Source: an uncultured Bacilli bacterium (GTDB lineage Bacteria > Bacillota_I > Bacilli_A > RF39 > UBA660). Taken from it: a DNA stretch of 40,151 nucleotides. The notes under the pieces were generated by a model. That model searched no databases, was not told the origin of the DNA, and saw only the letters and a list, made by a program, of their open reading frames with translations. Shown in pieces: positions 1 to 8,573 of the stretch (its first letter is position 1; each line of letters starts with the position of its first letter). The DNA lies in assembly GCA_934141145.1 (NCBI GenBank), contig CAKPCA010000011.1, forward strand, positions 1-40,151, read 5' to 3'. The translations under genes were made by a program, and so were the position numbers.

Positions 1-73
1 AATGATAATATACTAGTCAGAATTAAATACAAAATCTCTCTTGTAACTGACTATATATATCATACAAGGAGTT

Positions 74-460
74 ATGAAGGAAAAATTAGTTAAATTATTA
101 AATAATTCTTATAGTCCATATTCAAAATTTCAAGTAGCTGCTATTGTAATTATGAAAGATGGTAAAGAATTTAATGGAGTAAATGTTGAAAATGCATCAT
201 ATGGGGGTGCTATATGTGCTGAAAGAAGCGCGATAGTATCTGCAATAAGTGCTGGATATAAAAAACATGATTTTGAAAAAATGTATGTAATGTGTAATAA
301 CGATAAAATTGGAATGAGTTGTATGATATGTAGACAAGTAATCCAAGAGTTTTTTGAAAAAGATAAACTAGTAGTTGCAATGAATCCAAGTGGTGAAGAA
401 ATAATTCATACAGTAGAAGAATTATGTCCTTATCCATTTGATGAAGGAGATTTATTATGA
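74..460 (+). CDS. cdd: Cytidine deaminase
   Basis: Zinc-dependent deamination of cytidine and deoxycytidine to uridine forms in cytosolic pyrimidine salvage. The 128-residue length is normal for the short tetrameric form. The catalytic Cys-Ala-Glu is residues 48-50 (GAICAERSA), and the second zinc cysteine pair is C83 and C86 in SCMICRQ, where the usual proline before the first cysteine is a serine. The N-terminal SPYSKFQVAA motif is typical. AAGGAG lies only 2 bases before the ATG, which is close, but an in-frame stop at 44-46 leaves no upstream start. It overlaps era by 4 bases, so the two are translationally coupled, in the usual Firmicutes order cdd-era-recO. Confidence 0.95.
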   Translation: MKEKLVKLLNNSYSPYSKFQVAAIVIMKDGKEFNGVNVENASYGGAICAERSAIVSAISAGYKKHDFEKMYVMCNNDKIGMSCMICRQVIQEFFEKDKLVVAMNPSGEEIIHTVEELCPYPFDEGDLL

Positions 461-1344
461 AAAGTGGTTTTGTAACAATAGTAGGTAGACCAAATGCAGG
501 TAAAAGTACTTTAATAAATAATATTATAGGTAGTAAAGTTGCAATAGTATCGGATAAAGCACATACAACAAGAAATAATATTCAAGGTATATATAATGAT
601 AAAGAATCACAAATAGTATTTATAGATACACCAGGAGTACATAAACCAATGCACAAACTTGGTAAATATATGAATAATGAAGTTTATTATTCGTTAGAAG
701 ATGCGGATGTAGTTTTATTTATGGTAGATGCTACTGAGAAGATTGGTACAGGTGATAAATTTATATTAGAAAAATTAAAAGGTTTAGATGCACCAATATT
801 TCTTATTTTAAATAAAGTAGATAAAATTAAAAAAGATTCCTTACTTGCTATGATACAAGAATATAATGATTTATTTGATTTTAAAGAAATTATACCGATT
901 TCTGCACTTAAAAATGATAATGTGGATGATTTAATTAATACAATAAAGAAATATTTAAGTGAAGGTGAACCATATTATAGTGATGATTATTATACTGATA
1001 AAAGTCTTAACTTTATGGTTTCAGAACTTGTTAGAGAAAAAGTACTTAGACATACAAATGAAGAAGTACCTCATACAGTAACATGTGTAACAGAAAAATA
1101 TGAAGATAACGGATCTAGTGTACATATTAATATTTTAATAATAGTAGAAAGAGAAGGTATTAAAAAGATATTAGTTGGACATTCTGGTTCTATGATAAAA
1201 CAGATTGGTATGGAAGCTAGAAAAGATATAGAAGAGTTAGTAGGTAAAAAAGTATACTTAGAATTATTTGTAAAAGTAATTAATAATTGGAGAGAAAAAG
1301 AAAAATACTTAGTAGAATTTGGTTTTAAAGAGGATGATAAATAA
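457..1344 (+). CDS. era: GTPase Era, 16S rRNA/30S assembly factor
   Basis: Era binds the 3' end of 16S rRNA during 30S subunit maturation and couples it to GTP hydrolysis. The 295 residues show G1 GRPNAGKST (10-18), G3 DTPG (57-60) and G4 NKVD (119-122), then a C-terminal KH RNA-binding domain with the GHSGSMIKQIG loop. Length and domain order are standard. ATG overlaps the cdd stop (ATGA), and the stop overlaps the start of the next small gene, so this is one operon. Confidence is high from motifs and neighbourhood. Confidence 0.97.
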   Translation: MKSGFVTIVGRPNAGKSTLINNIIGSKVAIVSDKAHTTRNNIQGIYNDKESQIVFIDTPGVHKPMHKLGKYMNNEVYYSLEDADVVLFMVDATEKIGTGDKFILEKLKGLDAPIFLILNKVDKIKKDSLLAMIQEYNDLFDFKEIIPISALKNDNVDDLINTIKKYLSEGEPYYSDDYYTDKSLNFMVSELVREKVLRHTNEEVPHTVTCVTEKYEDNGSSVHINILIIVEREGIKKILVGHSGSMIKQIGMEARKDIEELVGKKVYLELFVKVINNWREKEKYLVEFGFKEDDK

Positions 1345-1601
1345 TGAATATATTTGATGATAGGTATAAAAAATTATCATTAAAAGAACTAAATGAACAA
1401 GAAAAAAATAATATATTAAGTACATATTCTGATATAGAACTTGAGTTTATAATAAGTGAATTATATAAAAAAATAATAAATCAAGTAAATCATAAAACAA
1501 AAAAAGATAAACAAATAATGTGTATGGCAAGAGTATATGCAATATTAATAAAAGAAAAAAATAATAGAAATAATAAAAAATTAGAAAAAAATTTTGAATA
1601 A
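1344..1601 (+). CDS. Small hypothetical protein between era and yqzL
   Basis: An 85-residue, lysine- and asparagine-rich, mostly helical protein that I do not recognise. Its ATG shares one base with the era stop (TAATG), so it is probably translated by coupling within the cdd-era-recO operon. It has no signal peptide, membrane segment or cysteine motif; the charged C-terminus (KKLEKNFE) looks disordered. Tight packing in a conserved operon is the main evidence that it is real. Confidence 0.6.
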   Translation: MNIFDDRYKKLSLKELNEQEKNNILSTYSDIELEFIISELYKKIINQVNHKTKKDKQIMCMARVYAILIKEKNNRNNKKLEKNFE

Positions 1602-1640
1602 ATCTATAGTAATGCACCAATATAAAAATAGGTGATAGAT

Positions 1641-1772
1641 ATGAATAGAAATGATATATGGAATTTATTTAAATTAACAGGAAAAATAGAATATTTTTTG
1701 AAATATAAAGATATGACTGATAAAGGAATTGATAGAATTGAAACTACAGAAAGTACAGGGAATAATAATTAG
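1641..1772 (+). CDS. yqzL: YqzL-like small protein
   Basis: A 43-residue protein preceded by AGGTGAT. It contains W-x-L-F-x-x-T-G-x-I-x-x-[YF]-L-x-Y-K, which resembles the YqzL family found between era and recO in B. subtilis, and it lies in exactly that position. Its function is unknown in the family. The 3' end overlaps the start of recO by 35 bases in another frame, so recO translation may be coupled to it. The assignment rests on the short motif plus synteny. Confidence 0.7.
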   Translation: MNRNDIWNLFKLTGKIEYFLKYKDMTDKGIDRIETTESTGNNN

Positions 1773-2475
1773 TGAATCAAACTATAGTGAAACTAGTAAA
1801 TTGTTAAAAATAGTAACAAGGGAATATGGACTTATTAGTGTAATGGCTAAAGGTGCTAAAAGTATTAAAAGTAAACTAAGAGCATTTACTACTAAACTTA
1901 CTTATGCGGATTTTCAAATATATTACAAGGAGGATAAAATATCAACATTAATAAGTGCGGATATTATTAATCCTTTTATTAATATAAAGAGTGATTTATT
2001 AAAGGTAAGTTATGCATCATTTATACTAGAACTTACAAGTGAAGTGTTAAGAGAATCTAACAATTTAAAAGTTTTTGATATTTTAGTAGATTCACTTATA
2101 AAAATAGATGAAAAATATGATCCGACAATTATAACTAATATATTAGAATTAAAATATTTAGATTTTTTAGGAATAAGACCGAATTTAGACTCTTGCGCTG
2201 TTTGTGGTAGTACAAGTATTTTGACAGTATCTACTAGTAAAGGTGGATTTGTTTGTAAAAACTGTCATACAAATGAAAAAATATTAGATCCCAAAGCAAT
2301 TAAAATACTTAGAATGCTTTATTATGTTGATATTAAGAAAATTAGTAAAATAAATATAAAAGATGAAATAAAAGTGGAAATAGATAATTTTATAAATGAA
2401 TATTATGATAGATATTCAGGACTATATCTTAGAAGTAAAAAATTTTTAAAAAATATAAAAAATAGTTATATATAA
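1738..2475 (+). CDS. recO: DNA repair protein RecO
   Basis: RecO mediates RecF-pathway recombination by loading RecA on SSB-coated ssDNA and annealing strands. The N-terminal OB-fold region (LQKVQGIIISESNYSETSKL, then REYGLISVMAKGAK) and a four-cysteine zinc site (CAVC ... CKNC) are characteristic. About 245 residues is normal. I choose the TTG at 1738 because AAAGGA lies 10 bases upstream and family members begin at the LxKxxGI strand; an earlier in-frame TTG at 1729 sits too close to that ribosome site. The gene starts inside yqzL and ends the operon. Confidence 0.92.
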   Translation: MKLQKVQGIIISESNYSETSKLLKIVTREYGLISVMAKGAKSIKSKLRAFTTKLTYADFQIYYKEDKISTLISADIINPFINIKSDLLKVSYASFILELTSEVLRESNNLKVFDILVDSLIKIDEKYDPTIITNILELKYLDFLGIRPNLDSCAVCGSTSILTVSTSKGGFVCKNCHTNEKILDPKAIKILRMLYYVDIKKISKINIKDEIKVEIDNFINEYYDRYSGLYLRSKKFLKNIKNSYI

Positions 2476-2515
2476 TTAATTTTTATGATATAATTTTCCT
2501 GTAGGGGGAAAATTT

Positions 2516-2995
2516 ATGAAAACAAAAAAGACTATAAAGAGTATGTCAGATGTAGCAGATTTATTTTTAGCACTTTATGCAAAAAGCTTCGATAGGGAAG
2601 ATGACAAAGTATATTTCTCAAAGGATATGAAATCATTAATAGAAAGTGCATTAAATGAATCATATTTTGAATTATCAAAATTATCCTGTTATGAAAATTT
2701 AATAGATGAAGATGAAATGATAGATATAGATGAATTTATGAATAAATTATTAGTTTCAAAGACTAAAAAATATTGGCAAGATGTATATCATTTCGATATA
2801 GAAGAATGTGCAGTATATACAGAGGTAGAATCAAAAAATGCTACTCATGTTATTGAAGAATATGATGAAAATGATGTTAATATCGTTAATGACTTTGTTG
2901 AAAATTATATATTATTTCAAGATAAAAAAGAAAACAAACTTGAGGATGTTTCTATAAACAACCCAGGTAGAAAATATATAATGTTACATTATTAA
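2516..2995 (+). CDS. Hypothetical acidic protein upstream of the glyS T-box
   Basis: A 159-residue soluble, acidic protein with no motif I recognise. It starts 13 bases after a GGGGG ribosome site, and a TATAAT (about 2488) sits just upstream, so it probably opens its own transcript. The glyS leader begins directly after its stop, so the gene either reads into the T-box or is followed by the glyS promoter inside its 3' end. No membrane segments or metal sites are visible. Confidence 0.65.
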   Translation: MKTKKTIKSMSDVADLFLALYAKSFDREDDKVYFSKDMKSLIESALNESYFELSKLSCYENLIDEDEMIDIDEFMNKLLVSKTKKYWQDVYHFDIEECAVYTEVESKNATHVIEEYDENDVNIVNDFVENYILFQDKKENKLEDVSINNPGRKYIMLHY

Positions 2996-3002
2996 AATTG
3001 GA

Positions 3003-3136
3003 AAGAAGCGATGACTAGGTTTGGAACCCTAAACAGCTATATAAAATAAAGACGATTCTTAATTAAGAATAAGTAAGGTGGAACCGCTCATAATTTTTGA
3101 GTCCTTACAAATGATAGAAGAATTGTCTTTTTTAAT
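3003..3136 (+). promoter_or_regulatory. Compact T-box riboswitch (glycine) controlling glyS
   Basis: The T-box core AAGGTGGAACCGC is at 3075-3087. It sits in a canonical antiterminator: GTAAGG (3073-3078) pairs with CCTTAC (3103-3108) and CTCA with TGAG, leaving the TGGAACCG bulge. The bulge tetramer TGGA would pair with a UCCA tRNA 3' end, as expected for tRNA-Gly. A short stem III (ATTCTT-AATT-AAGAAT) competes with a terminator formed by GACGATTCT (about 3053) and AGAATTGTC followed by T6. Only about 55 bases precede this for stem I, so the specifier domain is very short; I could not place the glycine codon with certainty. Confidence 0.85.
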
Positions 3137-3154
3137 AAAAAGGAGAGATAAAAA

Positions 3155-4534
3155 ATGGAAAAATTAACAATGGAAAAAATAGTAAATGTATGTAAACAAT
3201 ATGGATTTATATTTCAAGGAAGTGAAATATATGGAGGACTTGCTAATACTTGGGATTACGGTCCTTTAGGTGTAGAACTTAAAAATAATATAAAAAAAGC
3301 TTGGTGGAAAAGATTTATAGAAGAAAGTCCTAATTCATATGGGCTTGATGCTGCAATTCTTATGAATCCTGAAGTTTGGGTAGCGAGTGGACACGTATCT
3401 AGTTTTTCAGACCCTTTAATTGATTGCAAAAAATGTAAATCAAGAGCTCGTGCTGATAAATTAATAGAAGAATTTACAGATGGAAAAGAAACTGGTGATG
3501 GATGGTCTAATGAAAAATTAGAAGATTTTATTAAAGAAAATAAAATTAAATGTCCAAAATGTGGAGCATCAGATTTTACAAATATAAGACAATTTAACTT
3601 ATTATTTGAAACACATATGGGTGTTACTGAAGATACTAAAAATAAAGTATATTTAAGAGGAGAAACAGCACAAGGTATATTTGTTAACTTTCAAAATGTA
3701 CAAAGAACTATGAGAGCAAAAATACCATTTGGTATAGGTCAAATAGGTAAAGCATTTAGAAATGAAATTACACCAGGTAATTTTACATTTAGAACTAGAG
3801 AATTTGAACAAATGGAATATGAATTCTTCTGTAAACCAGGCGATGATTTAAATTGGTTCAAATATTATCAAGATTATGCAGTTAAATTTTTAAATGATTT
3901 AGGATTAATAAGTGATAATTTAAGACTTAGAGAACATAAAAAAGAAGAATTAGTATTTTATAGTAAAGCAACAACTGATATAGAATATAAATATCCTCAT
4001 GGATGGGGAGAACTTTGGGGAATTGCTGATAGAACAGATTATGATTTAACAGTTCACTCAAATCATTCTAAAAATGAACTTAAATATTTAGATCCTGAGA
4101 CAAATGAAAAATATACTCCATATGTAATTGAACCTTCTGTTGGATGTGATAGATTAATTCTTGCTGTATTATGTGATGCATATAATGAAGAAGTTTTAGA
4201 AGATGGAAGCGTAAGAGAAGTAATGAAATTATCTCCAGCTCTTGCGCCATATAAAGTTGCAGTTTTACCACTTGTTAAAAAATTCCATAAAGAAAAAGCA
4301 GAAGAAATATATAGAATGCTTAGTAAACATTTTATGTGTACTTATGATGAAACTGGTAACATTGGTAAAAGATATAGAAGAGAAGATGCTATTGGTACAC
4401 CATTTTGTATAACTATTGATGATGAAACAATTAATAATGGAGTAGTTACAGTAAGAGATAGAGATACAATGGAACAAATTACTTTAAATGTAGATGAAAT
4501 AGTGAATTATGTAAATAAACAAATAGAGTTTTAA
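3155..4534 (+). CDS. glyS: Glycyl-tRNA synthetase (single-chain alpha2 type)
   Basis: A class II synthetase that charges tRNA-Gly; this is the homodimeric, eukaryote/archaeal-like form used by many Gram-positives rather than the GlyQ/GlyS tetramer. The 459 residues include the start signature IVNVCKQYGFIFQGSEIYGG, motif 2 (FRNEITP and FRTREFEQMEYEFF), motif 3 near EPSVGCDRL, and a zinc-like insertion with CKKC and CPKC. An AAGGAG ribosome site precedes the ATG. Expression is controlled by the T-box just upstream, and a hairpin terminator follows. Confidence 0.97.
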   Translation: MEKLTMEKIVNVCKQYGFIFQGSEIYGGLANTWDYGPLGVELKNNIKKAWWKRFIEESPNSYGLDAAILMNPEVWVASGHVSSFSDPLIDCKKCKSRARADKLIEEFTDGKETGDGWSNEKLEDFIKENKIKCPKCGASDFTNIRQFNLLFETHMGVTEDTKNKVYLRGETAQGIFVNFQNVQRTMRAKIPFGIGQIGKAFRNEITPGNFTFRTREFEQMEYEFFCKPGDDLNWFKYYQDYAVKFLNDLGLISDNLRLREHKKEELVFYSKATTDIEYKYPHGWGELWGIADRTDYDLTVHSNHSKNELKYLDPETNEKYTPYVIEPSVGCDRLILAVLCDAYNEEVLEDGSVREVMKLSPALAPYKVAVLPLVKKFHKEKAEEIYRMLSKHFMCTYDETGNIGKRYRREDAIGTPFCITIDDETINNGVVTVRDRDTMEQITLNVDEIVNYVNKQIEF

Positions 4535-4558
4535 AAGAGAAATAGATTCTCTTTTTTT
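4533..4558 (+). terminator. Rho-independent terminator of glyS
   Basis: Stem AAAAGAGAA / TTCTCTTTT around loop ATAGA, followed by a T-run, immediately after the glyS stop codon. Confidence 0.85.
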
Positions 4559-4568
4559 ATTTTGTCAA

Positions 4569-4606
4569 AAAAATTTGCATTTTTTTTAACTTTGTGGTAT
4601 TGTATA
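4569..4606 (+). promoter_or_regulatory. Promoter of the polysaccharide locus
   Basis: AAAAATTTGCA (4569-4579), 13 bases, then TGTGGTATTGTATA (4593-4606). This can be read as -35 TTGCAT, 17 bases, and an extended -10 TG-G-TATTGT. The same layout is repeated in front of the Wzz/BY-kinase gene at 12191-12228. A weak hairpin (AATTCA/TGAATT) and a G-rich ribosome site follow before the ATG at 4651. Confidence 0.6.
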
Positions 4607-4650
4607 GGACAATTTAATTCATAACATTGTGAATTTAGGGGGGAAGCAGT

Positions 4651-5367
4651 ATGAATAGCAGTAATATTATACTATTTAATGAAAGCAATTATATTGGTAG
4701 TTTAGATAAAAAGTATATAGAAAATTCTTACACAAAAAATGTAGAATTAGCATTATATGCACTTATAAAAAGATTCTTTGATATCATAATAGGATTTATT
4801 GGTATATTATTTTTAATTCCATTAACTATATTAGTTAAAATTATGAATTTATTAACAGGAGATACAAAACCTATAATATTCAAGCAAAAAAGAATTGGTA
4901 AAAATGGAGATGCAATCTATATTTATAAATTTAGATCAATGGTCCCAAATGCAGAAGAATTACTTGAAAAATTAATGAAAGAAGATCCTAAAATAAAAGA
5001 AGAATATTTAACTAATAAAAAGTTAGAAAATGATCCTAGAGTTACTAAAACTGGTAAATTTATAAGAAAGACATCTATTGATGAATTTCCTCAATTTATA
5101 AATGTATTAAAGGGAGATATGAGTATAGTAGGTCCAAGACCATATTTATTTAGAGAAATTGATGATATGGGATTTTATTATAAATATGTTATTAACTCAA
5201 AACCAGGTATAACTGGTATGTGGCAAGTTAGTGGAAGAAATAATGTTTCTTTTGATAAAAGATTGTTGCTAGATCAATACTACGATAATAATAAATCTAT
5301 TTTTTTAGATACTAAAATATTTTTTAAAACATTTAAACAAGTAGTAAAAAAAGAGGGTTCAAAATAA
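4651..5367 (+). CDS. Undecaprenyl-phosphate sugar-1-phosphate transferase (initiating enzyme)
   Basis: Starts surface polysaccharide synthesis by moving a sugar phosphate from a UDP-sugar to undecaprenyl phosphate. It is the short bacterial sugar transferase form (Bac_transf family; WcaJ/CpsE/TuaA type) with one membrane segment near residues 40-60. Diagnostic motifs are the basic KQKRIGKNG, YKFRSM, and DEFPQFINVLKGDMSIVGPRP near the active site, then PGITGMWQVSGR. The N-terminal extension of about 35 residues is soluble and unremarkable. It is the first gene of the locus, directly behind the strong promoter. The sugar cannot be told from sequence. Confidence 0.93.
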   Translation: MNSSNIILFNESNYIGSLDKKYIENSYTKNVELALYALIKRFFDIIIGFIGILFLIPLTILVKIMNLLTGDTKPIIFKQKRIGKNGDAIYIYKFRSMVPNAEELLEKLMKEDPKIKEEYLTNKKLENDPRVTKTGKFIRKTSIDEFPQFINVLKGDMSIVGPRPYLFREIDDMGFYYKYVINSKPGITGMWQVSGRNNVSFDKRLLLDQYYDNNKSIFLDTKIFFKTFKQVVKKEGSK

Positions 5368-5393
5368 AAAAAGAGAATAAAAGGGGTGTTAAT

Positions 5394-6215
5394 ATGAAAT
5401 ATAGTGTTTTAATGAGTCTATATTATAAAGTCGATCCAAAGTTTATTTTAGAAAGCTTAAATAGTGTTATAAATCAAACATTAAAACCAGACGAAATAGT
5501 TATAGTTAAAGATGGAAAATTGACAAAAAAACAAGAAGATTTGCTTAAAAAACTTGATAAAGAAAATAAAGGTTTATTTAAATTTATTACATTTAAACAA
5601 AATATGGGTCAAGGGCACGCTTACGAGTATGCATTAAGTAAATGTAAAAATGATTTAGTAACACTTATGGACTCAGATGATATATGTGATTTAACTAAAA
5701 ATGAAATTGAAGTGAAATATTTAAACGAGCATAAAGAAATTGATATGGTTGGTAGTGATACATATGAATTTAATGGTGATATTACAAATATCATATCTTA
5801 TAGAAAAATGCCAATAACACATGAAGAAATAATTAAATTTAGTAAGAAAAGATGTCCTTTAGTTCAACCTACTACAATGTTTAGAAAAGAAAAAGTACTA
5901 AATGCAGGAGGATATAAAGAAGGAAGAATTGCGGAAGACTGGGATTTATATATAAGAATGATTCAAAATGGTTTAAAACTTCATAATATAGATAAACCTC
6001 TTGTATATGTTAGAGTTAATGATGATTTTTATTCTAGAAGAGGTGGAATACAGTATTTAAAAACAATACTTGAATTTAAAAAGAAACATTATAAATCTGG
6101 ATTCTTTAGTTTTAAAGATTATGTTATATCATCTTGTGCACATATTGTTACTTGCTTAATGCCTAATTTTGTAAGAACTTTTATATATAAAAAGTTTCTA
6201 AGAAAGAAGGTATAA
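5394..6215 (+). CDS. Family 2 glycosyltransferase
   Basis: A 273-residue GT-A fold enzyme that adds a sugar to the lipid-linked repeat unit on the cytoplasmic side. Visible elements are the N-terminal YSVLMSLYYKVDPKFILESLNSVINQT strand-loop, DGK for nucleotide binding, TLMDSDDIC as the metal-binding DxD, and AEDWDLYIRMIQNG near the catalytic base. It has no signal peptide; hydrophobic C-terminal residues may touch the membrane. It lies 26 bases after the initiating transferase and 1 base before the next gene. Donor and acceptor are unknown. Confidence 0.88.
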   Translation: MKYSVLMSLYYKVDPKFILESLNSVINQTLKPDEIVIVKDGKLTKKQEDLLKKLDKENKGLFKFITFKQNMGQGHAYEYALSKCKNDLVTLMDSDDICDLTKNEIEVKYLNEHKEIDMVGSDTYEFNGDITNIISYRKMPITHEEIIKFSKKRCPLVQPTTMFRKEKVLNAGGYKEGRIAEDWDLYIRMIQNGLKLHNIDKPLVYVRVNDDFYSRRGGIQYLKTILEFKKKHYKSGFFSFKDYVISSCAHIVTCLMPNFVRTFIYKKFLRKKV

Positions 6216-6216
6216 T

Positions 6217-7395
6217 ATGAATAAAATAATAGATATATTAAAAAGAATAAAAATATCTAATATACTTGGTGTATTTATATTTATTATATTATTACCTATA
6301 ACATTAATAGTAAAAGGTATAAACAAATTAAAAGGTAAAGAAATTTGGTTAATTTCAGAAGAAAAAGATAGGGCAAGAGATAATGGTTATCATTTCTTTA
6401 AATATCTTATGAATAAAGATACTAAATACAATGTTTATTATGCGATTGATAAAAATTGTAATGACTATAAAAAAATAAAGAAATATGATAAAAATATTAT
6501 TAAATATGGTAGTGTAAAACATTATTTTATATATATGATCGCAAATAAAAATATTGTATCTCAGAAATCAGCAAATCCAAATCCACCTTTATTTTATGTA
6601 TTACATGTATTATTAAAGGTATATAATAACAGAATTTTTTTACAACATGGAATTACACTTAACAAATGTGATTCATTACTATATAAAAATACACATTTTA
6701 AAAAAATTATATGTTCATGCGAAAAAGAGTATAAATACATAAACTCTGAATTAGGTTATCCTAAAGATAAAATATGTATAACTGGACTTGCAAGATTTGA
6801 TAATTTAACAAATAAAAATTTAAATAAGAAGCAAATAGTAATAATGCCTTCTTGGAGAAATTATTTAAGTAATAAAAAAAATAGTATTAATTTTAAAGAG
6901 ACAAGTTATTATATAAATTGGATTAAAATATTAACTGATTCTAAATTAATAAACAAAGTAAAAGAAAAAAATATAACAATATATTTTTATGTACATCCTA
7001 ATATGGAAAAATACATTAAAAATTTCAAAAGTAAATCTGAAAATATAAAAATAGTAAATAGTAAACAAATAGACATGCAAGACTTATTTAACACATCATC
7101 GCTAATGATAACTGATTATTCAAGTGTTTCAATGGACTTTTTATATTTAAATAAGCCTGTAATATATTTTCAATTTGATAATGATATAGTTAGAGAAAAG
7201 CAATATAAAAAAGGTTATTATAATTATGATTTTGGCTATAATTATAAAGATTACAAAAAAGTTATTTCAAAAACAATTGAATATATTGATAATAAATTTA
7301 AATTAGAAGATAAATATCAAAATAAAATAAATGATTTTTTTATAGTAAGAGATAATTCAAATTGTGATAGAATATATAATGAATTAAAAGAATAA
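6217..7395 (+). CDS. CDP-glycerol:poly(glycerophosphate) glycerophosphotransferase-like protein
   Basis: Resembles the TagB/TagF family (Glyphos_transf), which adds glycerol- or ribitol-phosphate from CDP-polyols. Signature pieces are WLISEEKDRARDNGYHFFKY, FLQHGIT (catalytic-region histidine), MPSWRNYL, YVHPNM and the C-terminal ITDYSSVSMDFLYLNKPVIYFQFD. A hydrophobic segment at residues 15-33 precedes the enzyme domain and may anchor it. At 392 residues it is a short form. It implies that the polymer made here carries phosphopolyol groups, like teichoic acid or some capsules. Confidence 0.88.
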   Translation: MNKIIDILKRIKISNILGVFIFIILLPITLIVKGINKLKGKEIWLISEEKDRARDNGYHFFKYLMNKDTKYNVYYAIDKNCNDYKKIKKYDKNIIKYGSVKHYFIYMIANKNIVSQKSANPNPPLFYVLHVLLKVYNNRIFLQHGITLNKCDSLLYKNTHFKKIICSCEKEYKYINSELGYPKDKICITGLARFDNLTNKNLNKKQIVIMPSWRNYLSNKKNSINFKETSYYINWIKILTDSKLINKVKEKNITIYFYVHPNMEKYIKNFKSKSENIKIVNSKQIDMQDLFNTSSLMITDYSSVSMDFLYLNKPVIYFQFDNDIVREKQYKKGYYNYDFGYNYKDYKKVISKTIEYIDNKFKLEDKYQNKINDFFIVRDNSNCDRIYNELKE

Positions 7396-7412
7396 AAAGG
7401 GGAGTGATATAG

Positions 7413-8573
7413 ATGAAAAAAGATATATTTAAAATGTTATTATATATACTTTTACTAATACCATTTTTTCAAATAGAATATTTAACTATTACATATCCAG
7501 TATTTAGTTCTATTTATAAAATATTATTACTTTTTTCAGAAATATCAATAATTCTTTTATATTTAAAAGGTAATAAATTATCAAAAATAACATTATATGT
7601 AACTATATTTGAACTGGTACTAATTTTTGCAAGTATTTTAAATTCATCCGAAGTATCAACACAAATTAATGTTGCTATAAAATTAATATCACTTACATGT
7701 TTAATAGATTACGGAGTAAAAAATGATACAAAAAACTTTATAAATGCATTTTTACTTCTCTTAGAAATTTTAATTTATTCTAACTTTATAAGTATATTAA
7801 TTTATCCAGACGGTATGTATGATACACATCTTCAATCCTATAACTGGATACTTGGTTATGATAATTCTCATATTATCTATTTTATAACCGCATTTTATAT
7901 ATCGTATATTAATAAAATACTAAATAAAAATCAAAATTTTAGATTTATTTTATTAACTATAATATCAATGCTTTCTGTATTTATTCGTTTTTCCGCAACT
8001 TCAATAGTCGGATACTCTTTAATACTTTTGTTTATGATATTTAATAAAACATTAAAAAACACTAAAATATTTAATATTTATAATTATTTAATAACAAATT
8101 TGATATTATTTTTTGCAATAGTTATATTTAGAGTACAAAATTTATTTTCATATTTAATAGTAAATATACTTCATAAAGATTTAACTTTTACAAATAGAAC
8201 TGGTATATGGGATAGAACAATTGCGTACATAAACAAGAGTATCTTATTTGGTTATGGACTTGAGCCATTAACTATAAGAAGTACTAAAAATAATTTTATA
8301 TATGGAATAAATGCTCATAATTTTATTTTAGAAATAATGTATCAAGGTGGTATTTTAGCTCTTATATCATTTATGGCTATATTAATAAGTGCTTGCAAAA
8401 AATTATATAAATACAAAAATAATATGGTATCTAAAGTAGTATCGTTTGTTATATTCGTTTTATTTTTAATGATGATTACAGAGTGTTACAATATACAATT
8501 TATATTTATAGTATTAGTCTTTGCATTTAATATAGAATACATTATAAAGAAAATAGGTGATAGTAATGAATAA
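7413..8573 (+). CDS. Wzy-like repeat-unit polymerase
   Basis: A 386-residue protein of about ten hydrophobic segments with a long external loop containing FTNRTGIWDRTIAYINKSILFGYGLEP and GINAHNFILEIMYQGG. These patterns (R-x-x-x-W near the loop and H-N-x-x-L-E) are typical of the O-antigen ligase/polymerase family. It would join lipid-linked repeat units outside the membrane. It sits between glycosyltransferases and the flippase, as in Wzx/Wzy loci, and its 3' end overlaps the next gene by 8 bases. The family is poorly conserved, so topology and context carry the call. Confidence 0.82.
   Translation: MKKDIFKMLLYILLLIPFFQIEYLTITYPVFSSIYKILLLFSEISIILLYLKGNKLSKITLYVTIFELVLIFASILNSSEVSTQINVAIKLISLTCLIDYGVKNDTKNFINAFLLLLEILIYSNFISILIYPDGMYDTHLQSYNWILGYDNSHIIYFITAFYISYINKILNKNQNFRFILLTIISMLSVFIRFSATSIVGYSLILLFMIFNKTLKNTKIFNIYNYLITNLILFFAIVIFRVQNLFSYLIVNILHKDLTFTNRTGIWDRTIAYINKSILFGYGLEPLTIRSTKNNFIYGINAHNFILEIMYQGGILALISFMAILISACKKLYKYKNNMVSKVVSFVIFVLFLMMITECYNIQFIFIVLVFAFNIEYIIKKIGDSNE

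Noticed and set aside
1729..1737. Earlier TTG start for recO
   Set aside because: It lies directly against the AAAGGA ribosome site and adds residues not seen in the family; the TTG at 1738 has proper spacing.
4080..4477. Minus-strand open frames opposite glyS
   Set aside because: Shadow frames of a well-conserved synthetase; composition is typical of antisense translation of AT-rich codons.
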